A stretch of 64,000 nt of DNA from an uncultured Chloroflexota bacterium (GCA_937974245.1 CALJKV010000102.1:1-64000); one strand, 5' to 3'; numbered from the stretch's first letter, positions 51,399 to 60,473 are shown. A program made the numbers and translations. The notes: generated by a model not told the origin, from the letters alone.

Positions 51399-53222
51399 AT
51401 GAACAACGACAAAGCGGCGGCCTTTAACCGGCTGCGACGGTTGCAAGAACAGATGCGCTCCGACCTCCCGGCGATGATGACCCAGAAAGCCATGAGTTCC
51501 TTCACACTGCACCGGGAGCCGGAACCCGAAGCCGCCCAGCAAACCGTGAATGTGGTGGTCTACCCGCAGGACCCGTTCGTGGGCAACCCGGAAGTGCGTG
51601 AGATGAACGCTTCCGACATTCAGCCGGGGTTGGTGAATTCGCGTGTGTTCATCCGGGATAGCGTGGTCAAACCAGCGCAACCAGATGAGGAAGGCAACTA
51701 TCTGTACTGGCCGGGGACATCAGAATTCGACCAGGTGAACGCTTTCTACTACACAACCTTCACGCTGCGGATGTACGAACGTTACGCGCAGCGCAGTTTG
51801 CCCTGGTCGTTTCCCGCGCCGCGCCTGGCAGTAGACCCCCACGTAGGTGATGGCGCGAATGCCTTTTACAGCGAACAAGACCGGCTGTTGGGCTTCCACA
51901 GTTTTCAGGTCAACGGAACATTCATCTACGCCGCCCAGAGCGCCGATGTCGTCACCCATGAAGCCGGGCACGCCGTGCTGGATGGGCTACGAGATCTGTT
52001 CAACGAGTCCTTCGGGTTAGGAGCGAGCGCATTCCACGAAAGTTTTGGCGATATGACGGCGGTGCTGGTCGCGCTGCATGACGACTCGCTCATCCAACGC
52101 CTGCTGGAATGGACGAAGGGTGACTTACGCATGTCATCTTTCCTCTCCACACTGGCCGAGCAGATGACTATTACGCTGCGCCAGGAAGCGTCCCGCGCCA
52201 AATACATCCAGGGACATACGATTTACCTGCGTAACACACTCAACACCTTCCGAGCAAAACCCTTTGATGCACTACCCTCCGAGACGAACGAGCCGGAACA
52301 TGAACTCAGCCGCGAAGCGCACAACTATTCCCGTCTATTTTCCGGCGCATTTTACGACATCCTGGTCGGCATCTATGAACGTATCCAGGCAGAAGAACCG
52401 GATACTCCGGCGCGAGTCGCTATCCACCGGGCACGCGACATCGCCGGCTATATGCTGGTCTGTGCGGTGGAGTTGGGGCCGGTAGGCGAATGTGATTTCG
52501 CGGATATGGCGAAAGCCTTCATGGCGGCCAATGCCGTCCTGGAAAAAGGGAAACATGAGGATGTGCTGGTGCGCGTGTTTGTGGAACGTGGCATTCTTTC
52601 CCAGGCGGAGGCCGAAGCCTTCTGCCGGTACCTGGACAGCCTGCCAGACATCCAACTACCAGAGGTGATTAATTCCAGTCTGGCGGCGGCGCTCTTCCTG
52701 GAAGAAAAGGTACAGCCTCACCTGGCACTACCCACAGGTATTGAATTTGTGCCGATGAGTGCCTACCGGAATGCGATGAACTACGCCTATCTGACATACT
52801 TCATCCACCGCCGCATCACGCTGGCTGGCGACGGGTTCCAGCAGTTTAACGGCACGCATATTGACATCTTCGGCGGATTAACGCTGATGTTTGATGAATC
52901 CGGCCAACTGCGAAGCGTGTTTTTTCGCCCGGTGACAGATGAGGATGTGCGCCAGATTCAGGTGCTGGTTGCCGACTTGATTCGGAATGGCAAAATCGCC
53001 GCCTCCAGCCCTGCCGGGTTACTTCCGCCAGGACAGAAAAATATGAACCCGGATTATCCGCAGGGACTCTGGTTGCACACACCGCCGCTGACATCAGATT
53101 GGGCGGCGAAATCCGAGACAGGCAGCGCTAAACTGGTCAAATTCCCGGTGATGTTTGATGAAATTCCCCAGCCAATACCGGCATTTGGTGAATTTTTGAA
53201 GGCCAGACAATCTGATACATGA
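51399..53222 (+). CDS. Cytoplasmic HEAGH zinc metallopeptidase (thermolysin-like gluzincin)
   Basis: A 607-residue protein with the zinc motif VVTHEAGHAVLDGL (His187, Glu188, His191) and a third-ligand candidate Glu214 in FHESFGDM, the spacing and sequence type of gluzincins such as thermolysin (M4) and fungalysin. There is no signal peptide and no transmembrane helix, unlike secreted M4 enzymes, so it acts inside the cell. The N-terminal 120 residues and the C-terminal 250 residues do not match families I know. ATG 51399 follows CGAAAGGA. It lies 90 bases after the pseudokinase gene and 180 before a protease gene, on the same strand. Substrate unknown. Confidence 0.75.
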   Translation: MNNDKAAAFNRLRRLQEQMRSDLPAMMTQKAMSSFTLHREPEPEAAQQTVNVVVYPQDPFVGNPEVREMNASDIQPGLVNSRVFIRDSVVKPAQPDEEGNYLYWPGTSEFDQVNAFYYTTFTLRMYERYAQRSLPWSFPAPRLAVDPHVGDGANAFYSEQDRLLGFHSFQVNGTFIYAAQSADVVTHEAGHAVLDGLRDLFNESFGLGASAFHESFGDMTAVLVALHDDSLIQRLLEWTKGDLRMSSFLSTLAEQMTITLRQEASRAKYIQGHTIYLRNTLNTFRAKPFDALPSETNEPEHELSREAHNYSRLFSGAFYDILVGIYERIQAEEPDTPARVAIHRARDIAGYMLVCAVELGPVGECDFADMAKAFMAANAVLEKGKHEDVLVRVFVERGILSQAEAEAFCRYLDSLPDIQLPEVINSSLAAALFLEEKVQPHLALPTGIEFVPMSAYRNAMNYAYLTYFIHRRITLAGDGFQQFNGTHIDIFGGLTLMFDESGQLRSVFFRPVTDEDVRQIQVLVADLIRNGKIAASSPAGLLPPGQKNMNPDYPQGLWLHTPPLTSDWAAKSETGSAKLVKFPVMFDEIPQPIPAFGEFLKARQSDT

Positions 53223-53233
53223 TTGCAATCTGA

Positions 53234-53261
53234 TTTACGTTTTTCGGAAATGGGGTATATT
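53234..53261 (+). promoter_or_regulatory. Promoter for the trypsin-like protease gene
   Basis: TTTACG (53234-53239) and TATATT (53256-53261) are 16 bases apart, about 140 bases before the protease ATG. Confidence 0.45.
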
Positions 53262-53401
53262 ATTAATGCAATGAACAATAGGTGGAGCTGGCGATTCCCA
53301 CTCTATGCTTGTTCGGCACTCTAAACGTCTGCCGGAAACTGCGCTATTTGGTAGCGTTATCATACCGATTCATTCGTTGTTTAACCGAGAGGGAAATGAG
53401 C

Positions 53402-54460
53402 ATGTCCATTAATCAAGTGTTCGAGGCCCAGCGGCGTTTTCAGCAATCCTTATTGAGCAAGTCGAATGTGGTGGGTGTCGCGGTGGGTTTTAAAGAGTCC
53501 CAGGGTCAGGTGACTGACCAACTCGCTCTGGTTACATTGGTACAGGAGAAAAAGCCACTGGCAGCATTGTCCGCCGAGGACATGATTCCGCGCGAACTGG
53601 ATGGTATCCGCACCGACGTTTTTGAAATCGGCTATGTGCGCGCCTTCAACGCCCAGAACCCACGAGGCCGCTTCCGCCCCACCATCCCCAGTGGTGTAAG
53701 CATCGGCCACTACAAGATTACGGCAGGCACATTAGGGACAATTGTGACAGACCGGACAACCGGCGAGAGACTTATCCTTTCTAACAACCATGTCCTGGCA
53801 AATTCCAATGATGCTCAGGTTGGCGATGCTATCCTGCAACCCGGCACAGCCGATGGCGGTCAGAACCCGTCAGATATGGTGGCACGTCTGGAACGCTGGG
53901 TGAAAATCCGCTTCCCAGGCGATCCCGGCGATCCCCCTACCCCCACACCCACGCCCGGACAATGCGATATTATGAGTCTTGTTGTCTCTGGGGCAAATCT
54001 TTTTGCCGCCCTGTTCGGTTCAAGCCAGCGGGTCACTACCGCACCAAAGAGCCAGACAACAGCCTTAGCAGATACACCGGACAATGAGGTGGATTGCGCA
54101 GTTGCCAGGCCGGTTGACCCCAACCAGTTCACCGGGGAAATTCTGAATATCGGCACCGTGAGCGGCACAAAACCAGCCACGCTGGGGATGGCGATCCGTA
54201 AGATGGGACGCACAACCGGATTCACCCAGAGTACCGTCAATCTGATTAACGCCACGGTCAATGTTGCCTATGGTCCTGGCACGGCCCGCTTCACCGGGCA
54301 GATCATCGCCGGTGCGATGAGCGCGGGCGGCGATTCCGGTTCGCTGATTGTGGACGGCACGGAGAACAAGGGGGTTGGCCTGTTGTTTGCCGGGTCGAAC
54401 GTATCCACTATCATCAACCCGATTGACAAAGTATTGGATGCATTACAGGTCAACCTATGA
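53402..54460 (+). CDS. Cytoplasmic trypsin-like serine protease with N-terminal regulatory domain
   Basis: A 352-residue chymotrypsin-fold protease. Triad candidates are His130 (LSNNHVLANS), Asp231 (EVDCAVARP) and Ser312 (GGDSGSLIV). A Pro/Thr-rich insert lies between His and Asp (about 172-188). Residues 1-82 are a separate domain with SNVVGVAVGFKESQG, DMIPRELDG and VFEIGYVRAF, recurring as an independent protein in the next gene. No signal peptide is present, so it is probably cytoplasmic. The layout recalls NAL1-like trypsin proteins. ATG 53402 is spaced better from AGAGGGA than 53396. Its stop overlaps the next start in ATGA form. Confidence 0.82.
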   Translation: MSINQVFEAQRRFQQSLLSKSNVVGVAVGFKESQGQVTDQLALVTLVQEKKPLAALSAEDMIPRELDGIRTDVFEIGYVRAFNAQNPRGRFRPTIPSGVSIGHYKITAGTLGTIVTDRTTGERLILSNNHVLANSNDAQVGDAILQPGTADGGQNPSDMVARLERWVKIRFPGDPGDPPTPTPTPGQCDIMSLVVSGANLFAALFGSSQRVTTAPKSQTTALADTPDNEVDCAVARPVDPNQFTGEILNIGTVSGTKPATLGMAIRKMGRTTGFTQSTVNLINATVNVAYGPGTARFTGQIIAGAMSAGGDSGSLIVDGTENKGVGLLFAGSNVSTIINPIDKVLDALQVNL

Positions 54461-54717
54461 CGCAGGAAGAACACCTGGCGCAGGCCACTATTGTCCAGGC
54501 GAAATATACTGAAGAACTGATGCAAATGGCGAACGTGGTTGGTGTCGCGGTCGGACTTATACAGCGCAGCGGCCAGCCAACCGGCGACATCGGGCTGGTG
54601 GTGCTGGTGGCACGTAAAGTGCCGTACAGCCAACTGGCCGAAAGTGACCGAATACCGCCTGAACTGGAAGGTGTTCCAGTGGATGTTCAGGAAGTCGGTG
54701 AAATCAAAGCCTTCTAA
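54457..54717 (+). CDS. Stand-alone copy of the protease N-terminal domain
   Basis: An 86-residue protein homologous over its full length to residues 1-82 of the upstream protease: NVVGVAVG at 27-34, then LVVLVARK, DRIPPELEGVPVDV and GEIKAF at the end. It overlaps the protease gene by four bases, so the two are translated together. A separately encoded prodomain-like protein could inhibit or chaperone the protease, as free subtilisin propeptide-like inhibitors do; that role is inference. The domain also occurs alone in other bacteria without a proven function. Confidence 0.8.
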   Translation: MTQEEHLAQATIVQAKYTEELMQMANVVGVAVGLIQRSGQPTGDIGLVVLVARKVPYSQLAESDRIPPELEGVPVDVQEVGEIKAF

Positions 54718-54741
54718 ACAGACGACCCGGCCTGCCCGCTG

Positions 54742-56229
54742 TTAATCGTCGTTCCACCACACGAAACCCGGTGGCAAGTTCTCCATGCCGGGTGCGCGTG
54801 GCGCCGTATTGAAGATTGGCGGCGGGTAATGGCGGGCTTCTTCCGGGTGACGGGGCAGTGGCGGCGGTTCCGCCAGGAAAGGCGGCATAAGCGCGGTTTC
54901 GCGGCGATATGCATTACGCTGATAAATCGTTGCCACAATAGCGCCCAGGCCGAGCAAGACCGCTCCCCAGTTGAATACCCATCCCACAACCGGCAGTGCT
55001 GCCAGCGCGGTCAACAAGATGATGCCTACAATCAGACTGATCGCAGTAACACGCATACTGCCATCATCACCCACAGCAATCCGAACAATCCAGCGCCCAA
55101 TAAACAGCGCGGCAATCACGCGGGCGATGAACAACACGACCAGGTAAAACAGACTGGCCGCGCCGAGATATGCAACACTCAGAATGACACCCGTCCCCAG
55201 CGCAAGGTCAGCCAGTTGCAGTGCCGCCAATATCAGAATGACTGCCACGACAATAATCAGCGCCCCCAGGGCAGCAAGCAAACTCCCCAGGATAGTGCCC
55301 AGGCCGATCGCCAGATTCAGTGGAAAGCGCACTCCCACCTGATGCGCCGGCACTTTGATCCATCCAGGGGTGAAGCGCAGCGAAACCAGGCCAATGGCGG
55401 CCAGAATCAGGAATTCACGCAGCATCTGCGATAAATACGCCCCCAGCCCCGGCACACTGGCATCTTCTTCGGAAATAATCTGCGTCAGGTCAGGTTGGGC
55501 GACTACCGGCGTATAGACCGTCCCGCCCATGACAGTTCCTAGCACATCGCCGGTATGCGTACCGGCATAATGCAGCGCTCCCCCGACCTGCCCGCCCTCA
55601 TTGACATACAAACCGGGGGTAATCAAATCAATATTCAGCAGCGTTTGAATAATAAAAGCACTCACCTGCGGCACATTCGCTGACTGTGGATCGCCCACAG
55701 TGGCATCCACATCACCGCGCACCTGCCCGGATATTTGCAGTGATTCGCCCCAGAAGCGTACTTCATCGCCAACATCACCATTGAGCAAAAGTTGATACCC
55801 CACCGAGACAATACTGCCGGGGATTATCACATGGTCAGCCACCGTTGTACTGACCGCCGCCGCCAGTAGATCAGCGTGATTGCCCAGGAACCGGGCATCC
55901 GGTTCGATTTGCAGCACCGGGCCAACAAAATGCACATCTTCGCCCAGCGTACCGCCAATGGTCAGTGTCCCGGCCAGCAAGTAAACATCCCCATTGACTG
56001 TACCATTGATGTTTACGCTGGTCGCCGCGCCGAGAAGATCGCCATTAACGACCCCATCAATCGTCAAGGTACGGCACAAAATGAATACATTTCCGTCAAT
56101 TATTTCATCCGCAGAAATGACACATTGGTCGCCCTGCCGGATTTCCCGCGCCGCTGCCCCACGGGGGAGCAGCCCCCCTATCACAACCAGGACACTCACC
56201 AGGGTGAACACCATGCGTTGCTTTCGCAT
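54742..56229 (-). CDS. Exported bactofilin-like beta-helix protein with membrane domain
   Basis: A 495-residue protein. A signal peptide (about 5-28) is followed by a repetitive beta-helix of polymer-forming (bactofilin-like) type, with repeated V-x-G-D-V/L units (IDGVVNGDLLG, INGTVNGDVYLLAG, ISGQVRGDVDA). From about residue 265 there are five or six transmembrane helices, then a Pro-rich tail ending FVWWNDD. Classical bactofilins are cytoplasmic and lack a signal; this one should place the beta-helix outside. It may organise the envelope. ATG 56229 has AAGGAGAA upstream. It is convergent with the protease pair and probably separate from that system. Confidence 0.75.
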   Translation of the reverse strand: MRKQRMVFTLVSVLVVIGGLLPRGAAAREIRQGDQCVISADEIIDGNVFILCRTLTIDGVVNGDLLGAATSVNINGTVNGDVYLLAGTLTIGGTLGEDVHFVGPVLQIEPDARFLGNHADLLAAAVSTTVADHVIIPGSIVSVGYQLLLNGDVGDEVRFWGESLQISGQVRGDVDATVGDPQSANVPQVSAFIIQTLLNIDLITPGLYVNEGGQVGGALHYAGTHTGDVLGTVMGGTVYTPVVAQPDLTQIISEEDASVPGLGAYLSQMLREFLILAAIGLVSLRFTPGWIKVPAHQVGVRFPLNLAIGLGTILGSLLAALGALIIVVAVILILAALQLADLALGTGVILSVAYLGAASLFYLVVLFIARVIAALFIGRWIVRIAVGDDGSMRVTAISLIVGIILLTALAALPVVGWVFNWGAVLLGLGAIVATIYQRNAYRRETALMPPFLAEPPPLPRHPEEARHYPPPIFNTAPRAPGMENLPPGFVWWNDD

Positions 56230-56390
56230 GAACACTTCTCCTTGAATACGCCTGATTGTACTCGGACTTGCGCCCCGAACAAAGGGCTTACCCCATTTGC
56301 GGGGATGCTGCGATTACGGGCCAACACCCATTTCCCGGCTCATTCAGATAACGGGTAGAGGCCAAAGACCCAGAATCTGCACAAATCTTC

Positions 56391-56419
56391 TTGCAGCGGT
56401 TAACATTCTTCTGTACCAT
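56391..56419 (+). promoter_or_regulatory. Promoter for the sugar nucleotidyltransferase gene
   Basis: TTGCAG (56391-56396) and TACCAT (56414-56419) are 17 bases apart, 51 bases before the ATG at 56471. Confidence 0.45.
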
Positions 56420-56470
56420 GACTTCTAATGTTCACTTTTGTCTACCTTGAAAATTGGAGGCCGATCTTTC

Positions 56471-57544
56471 ATGAAGGCTGTGATTCTGGCAGCGGGCAAA
56501 GCGACCCGCTTGCGCCCTGTTACCCTGACAATGCCCAAGGCACTGGTTCCGGTCGCCAATAAGACGCTCATCGGATATGCATTTGATGTACTGAAACGTG
56601 CCGGGCTGCGCGACATCGGCATTGTCGTCAATGATCTGGACTCCGCTATTCCTCAGACGCTTGGGAATGGCGCAAGTCTGGGTATCAATCTGGAGTATAT
56701 TGTCCAGGAAGAGCAGTTAGGATTGGCTCACGCGGTCAGTCTGTGCAAGGACTTTATTGGTGATGACCCGTTCTGTCTGTTCCTGGGCGACAACATTTTC
56801 CAGGACAAAATGGAGCAGATGTTCGCTGACTTTCTCGAATCCGGGGCGGAATCAACCGTTGCCCTGGGCGAAGTTTCCGACCCTACCCGTTATGGTATTG
56901 CCGAATTGGAAAATGGCCGGATTGTGCGGGTGGTAGAAAAGCCTAAAGAGCCAAAATCCAATCTGGCAATTGCCGGGGTATATCTGTTCCGCCCCTCCAT
57001 TTTTGACGCGATTTCCCGCATTAAACCATCCTGGCGCAACGAACTGGAAATCACTGACGCGATTCAAACCCTAATTAACGATGGACAGACGGTGAAATCC
57101 TATATCCTGCAAGGTTGGTGGATTGACGCCGGTAAGCCGGATGCCATCGTACTGGCGAATCAATTGGTGCTGGAGGAACTGCCCTACACCCCGGCGCTGG
57201 AAGATAAAGTTCGCATTATCGGCAATTCTGAAGTCTCGCACCGTGTCCTGATTGGTGAGAACAGCCAGATTATTGACAGTGTGGTTCGCGGCCCGGTGAT
57301 TATTGGGGACAACACGGTTGTACGAAACAGCTATATCGGCCCGTATACCTCTGTCGGCGATAATGTCCTCATTGAGGGCAGCGAAATCGAAGCCAGCATC
57401 GTGATGAAAAACTGTATCATCCGCAATATCCCCGGACGCATTGACTCCAGCCTGCTAGCCGATAACGCCCAGGTGACAGCGGCACAGCACATGCCCGCCG
57501 TGCGCCGCTTCGTTCTGGCGGAAAACAGCTACGTGCAGTTTTAA
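56471..57544 (+). CDS. Glucose-1-phosphate thymidylyltransferase-type sugar nucleotidyltransferase (long form)
   Basis: A 357-residue enzyme that joins a sugar 1-phosphate to a nucleotide. The nucleotidyltransferase domain (1-235) has the pyrophosphorylase signature VILAAGKATRLRPVTLTMPK with the catalytic Arg and Lys, then FLGDNIF with the metal-binding Asp and VVEKPKEP. A left-handed beta-helix domain (about 250-345) with hexapeptide repeats follows, as in long RmlA proteins. A dTDP-glucose product is the best guess; UDP-GlcNAc-type enzymes are alternatives. ATG 56471 has GGAGG upstream. It may feed the glycan pathway of the 35-39 kb glycosyltransferases. Confidence 0.85.
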   Translation: MKAVILAAGKATRLRPVTLTMPKALVPVANKTLIGYAFDVLKRAGLRDIGIVVNDLDSAIPQTLGNGASLGINLEYIVQEEQLGLAHAVSLCKDFIGDDPFCLFLGDNIFQDKMEQMFADFLESGAESTVALGEVSDPTRYGIAELENGRIVRVVEKPKEPKSNLAIAGVYLFRPSIFDAISRIKPSWRNELEITDAIQTLINDGQTVKSYILQGWWIDAGKPDAIVLANQLVLEELPYTPALEDKVRIIGNSEVSHRVLIGENSQIIDSVVRGPVIIGDNTVVRNSYIGPYTSVGDNVLIEGSEIEASIVMKNCIIRNIPGRIDSSLLADNAQVTAAQHMPAVRRFVLAENSYVQF

Positions 57545-57565
57545 TCCCCACAGCATGACACAAAA

Positions 57566-57589
57566 GGGACGATGCGATGGTATCGTCCC
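57566..57589. other. Hairpin after the nucleotidyltransferase gene
   Basis: GGGACGAT (57566-57573) and ATCGTCCC (57582-57589) form a perfect eight-base-pair stem with an eight-base loop, 21 bases after the stop. No T tract follows on the plus strand, so it could be a processing or weak termination site. Confidence 0.45.
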
Positions 57590-57644
57590 CAACCATTCCC
57601 TGGTTAACCGACTCTGCGAATTTAACCAAATCGTGCGGTAGATA

Positions 57645-57653
57645 TGCTATACT
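57645..57653 (+). promoter_or_regulatory. Extended -10 promoter for gatA
   Basis: TGCTATACT (57645-57653) is an extended -10 element 40 bases before the gatA ATG. No clear -35 box is present. Confidence 0.45.
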
Positions 57654-57693
57654 TTTCCCCATTGAACAGGATAAGCATTCATATCAGGACGTT

Positions 57694-59151
57694 ATGACCG
57701 CACTAACCGACCTTACACTCTCGCAGGCGCTCCAGCAAATGCGAGATGGGACACTCACTTCCGTCGCGCTCACCCGGGCCTATTTAGACCGCATTGACCA
57801 ACTAGACGACACTTTGCACGCATACCTAACCGTAACACAGCAAAGTGCCCTGGCAGCGGCTGAAGCAGCTGACCAGGCGCGGGCAAACGGTGACGACAGG
57901 CCGCTGCTCGGCGTCCCGCTGGCGCTTAAAGATATTTTTTCAACCAGGGATATTGAAACCACCTGCGGCTCGAAGATTCTACAGGGATACAAACCAGTTT
58001 TCTCCGCTACCATCGTTGAACGTTTAGAGGCCGCCGGGATGGTGCTGTTGGGCAAGCTCAACATGGATGAGTTTGCGATGGGGTCATCCACCGAAAATTC
58101 GGCCTATAGCATCACGCGCAACCCCTGGGACGCCGAGCGTGTCCCCGGCGGGAGCAGCGGCGGCAGTGCAGCCGCCGTCAGCGCGGGCATGGCCGCCGGA
58201 GCCTTCGGCACCGATACCGGCGGCAGCATCCGCCAACCGGGTGCACTGTGTGGCATTGCGGCGCTCAAACCGAGCTATGGGCGGGTGTCGCGTTATGGGG
58301 TGGTCGCCTTCGGTTCATCACTGGATTGTCCCGGCCCGATGGCACGCACCGTGAACGACGTTGCCCGTTTGCTTCAGGTCGTTGCCGGCCACGATCCCCT
58401 CGATTCTACCAGTATGGCTCTCGATGTACCGGATTATGTCGCTGGATTAACCGGGGACATTCGAGGGCTGCGGGTCGGTATTCCCAAAGAATATTTCATT
58501 GAGGGAATCCAGCCTGAAGTCGAGCAAGCCGTGCGCGCCGCCATCGCGCAGTTCAAGGAACTTGGCGCAGAACTGGTTGAAATCAGCCTGCCCCACACCG
58601 AGTACAGCCTGCCGACCTATTACCTGATCGCCCCGGCTGAAGCCAGCGCCAACCTCGCCCGCTATGACGGGATTCGCTTTGGCCCACGCCAGGAATTGGG
58701 GGAAATGTGGCCGACATACAAAGCCACACGCGGCCAGGGTTTCGGCCCTGAGGTCAAGCGACGTATTATGCTCGGCACTTATGCCCTTTCCGCCGGGTAC
58801 TATGATGCCTACTACGGCAAGGCCCAAGCTGTCCGCACCCTCATCAAGCAGGACTTCGACAACGCCTTTCAGAATGTGGATGTTATCGTCACGCCCACCG
58901 CGCCTACCACCGCGTTTAAGATCGGCGAAAACACTGCGGACCCGCTGCAAATGTACCTCGCCGATATTTTCACACTCCCGGCCAGCCTTGCCGGTATCTG
59001 CGGGTTAAATGTGCCGTGCGGGTTTGACTCGAAGGGATTACCGATTGGCTTGCAAATCATGGGAGCGGCCTTTGACGAGGCGACGGTACTGCGCGCCGGT
59101 TACGCATACGAGCAGGCCACCGACTGGCACAACCGCCGCCCAGAGTTCTAA
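57694..59151 (+). CDS. gatA: Aspartyl/glutamyl-tRNA amidotransferase subunit A
   Basis: A 485-residue amidase-signature protein, the glutaminase subunit of GatCAB that turns Glu-tRNA-Gln into Gln-tRNA-Gln. The Ser-cisSer-Lys triad is visible: Lys79 (LALKDIF), cis-Ser154 in PGGSSGGSAAAV and nucleophile Ser178 in GTDTGGSIRQPG. GatA-specific segments include MDEFAMGSSTENSAY and KPSYGRVSRYGVVAFGSSLD. ATG 57694 follows AGGA. The gatC and gatB genes are not in the window. Together with gltX and tRNA-Gln at 17 kb this supports indirect glutamine charging. Confidence 0.92.
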   Translation: MTALTDLTLSQALQQMRDGTLTSVALTRAYLDRIDQLDDTLHAYLTVTQQSALAAAEAADQARANGDDRPLLGVPLALKDIFSTRDIETTCGSKILQGYKPVFSATIVERLEAAGMVLLGKLNMDEFAMGSSTENSAYSITRNPWDAERVPGGSSGGSAAAVSAGMAAGAFGTDTGGSIRQPGALCGIAALKPSYGRVSRYGVVAFGSSLDCPGPMARTVNDVARLLQVVAGHDPLDSTSMALDVPDYVAGLTGDIRGLRVGIPKEYFIEGIQPEVEQAVRAAIAQFKELGAELVEISLPHTEYSLPTYYLIAPAEASANLARYDGIRFGPRQELGEMWPTYKATRGQGFGPEVKRRIMLGTYALSAGYYDAYYGKAQAVRTLIKQDFDNAFQNVDVIVTPTAPTTAFKIGENTADPLQMYLADIFTLPASLAGICGLNVPCGFDSKGLPIGLQIMGAAFDEATVLRAGYAYEQATDWHNRRPEF

Positions 59152-59224
59152 TGTTTTCTTGCGTTGCTCCGGCTCGACCCAGGTGCAGCGTCCTGTCTTA
59201 ATACCCGTTTTGCCATTTCCAGCC

Positions 59225-59230
59225 TATAAT
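59225..59230 (+). promoter_or_regulatory. -10 box for the alpha/beta hydrolase gene
   Basis: A consensus TATAAT lies 32 bases upstream of the ATG at 59263. The -35 region is unclear. Confidence 0.4.
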
Positions 59231-59262
59231 AAAAAACGGGTTACGTCATGGAGGTGTATGGT

Positions 59263-60396
59263 ATGAATACTGGAAAAACACCTTTAAGTTGGGTATTGGG
59301 TTATGATCGGCGTGAGGCCGGGCCACAGGAAAACACGTGGGTGGCCCACTACAGACTCAGTGCACTGGTCAATCAGGGCTATATCAATACTGACGAAGGG
59401 CGCGGCCTGCTGATGGAAGCTGGACTGGTAGATATGGTCTGGCAGATTATGTGGGCGGAAGGCTTCGAGACACCCGATGAAATGTTGGAAAAACGACTGG
59501 ATGAGGTCGAGGGTTATGCCGTTTTTGTCCATGGGTGGACAGGCAACCATAGCATCTGGGAAAGTCTACCCGGAATGGTCGTCAAGGCGAACCGCCAGTT
59601 GGTCGCCCTGGCTGTTGACCATAATGGATTTGGCGGGTCAGTATTTGTGGATGATACCCCCTCGCTCGAAAGTTGCTGCCCCCCAACAGCGATGACGACC
59701 CTTGAAAAACTGGTGAATCTGCTTAAGCTACGTCGCCAGCCAGGGCAAACTCGACCCAAAGTGATTAACTTTGTCGGCCACAGTATGGGCGGCGCAGCAC
59801 TCTTCTACCTGAATCCTATTAACTGGCGGGTCGGCGAAGAAACCCGCTATGCAGTAGCTCCCGCGCTGCTGCTCAATGACAATCTGCACAAAGCCTTCTA
59901 TACAACACTGGGTGTAGGAATCGGCCTGGTAGACCGGTTGCGGATCTTTGAGCCGATTGAGCGCCTCATTAAACCCAATATGATCGATGTCCTATGCGGC
60001 GGGTCAAGCGAGTTTGTCAGAGACACCCATTCTGTCCAATACGATGAAACACCCCGAGGTATCACATCATCCACGTTCCAGGCGATGGGTCTCTTGCAAA
60101 ATCGAGAAATCGCACATAAGTGGGATACCTTCCGCGTCTTGTTAGGCCACCGGGATGCACTTGTGGGGCTTTCCCAAATGATGGACTTATTGAGTCTGAT
60201 GGAAGTCCCGGCAGGGAACGTGCGTGTCGTAGCCGGGTCGCATTATATGTTCAGTGTGGGGCAGGATACTGCTTTCCAGCACGCTCAAAACCGTGACCTC
60301 GCGCTGCAAGACATCCTCAACCTGCATTCGCAGGCCTTCACGCTGCAAAAAACGGGGCAATGGGTAGGGGGTGACGGTAGTCGTGGATTTGGGTAG
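59263..60396 (+). CDS. Alpha/beta-hydrolase (lipase-like)
   Basis: A 377-residue protein with an alpha/beta-hydrolase core. VFVHGWTGNHSIWE (about residues 88-101) supplies the HG oxyanion motif, and FVGHSMGGAAL is the nucleophile elbow with Ser in GHSMG. The acid and His of the triad probably lie in GHRDALVG and AGSHYMFSVG near the C terminus. The first 80 residues are an unusual helical extension. No signal peptide. The substrate is unknown. ATG 59263 is chosen because GGAGGTG sits at the right distance; ATG 59248 would overlap that site. Confidence 0.75.
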   Translation: MNTGKTPLSWVLGYDRREAGPQENTWVAHYRLSALVNQGYINTDEGRGLLMEAGLVDMVWQIMWAEGFETPDEMLEKRLDEVEGYAVFVHGWTGNHSIWESLPGMVVKANRQLVALAVDHNGFGGSVFVDDTPSLESCCPPTAMTTLEKLVNLLKLRRQPGQTRPKVINFVGHSMGGAALFYLNPINWRVGEETRYAVAPALLLNDNLHKAFYTTLGVGIGLVDRLRIFEPIERLIKPNMIDVLCGGSSEFVRDTHSVQYDETPRGITSSTFQAMGLLQNREIAHKWDTFRVLLGHRDALVGLSQMMDLLSLMEVPAGNVRVVAGSHYMFSVGQDTAFQHAQNRDLALQDILNLHSQAFTLQKTGQWVGGDGSRGFG

Positions 60397-60473
60397 AGAT
60401 ATACCGCTTTTACCTAACCCGGCAGAGGCGTTTTGAGCAACATGCACTACACCCTACCTGCGGATTACATAAC

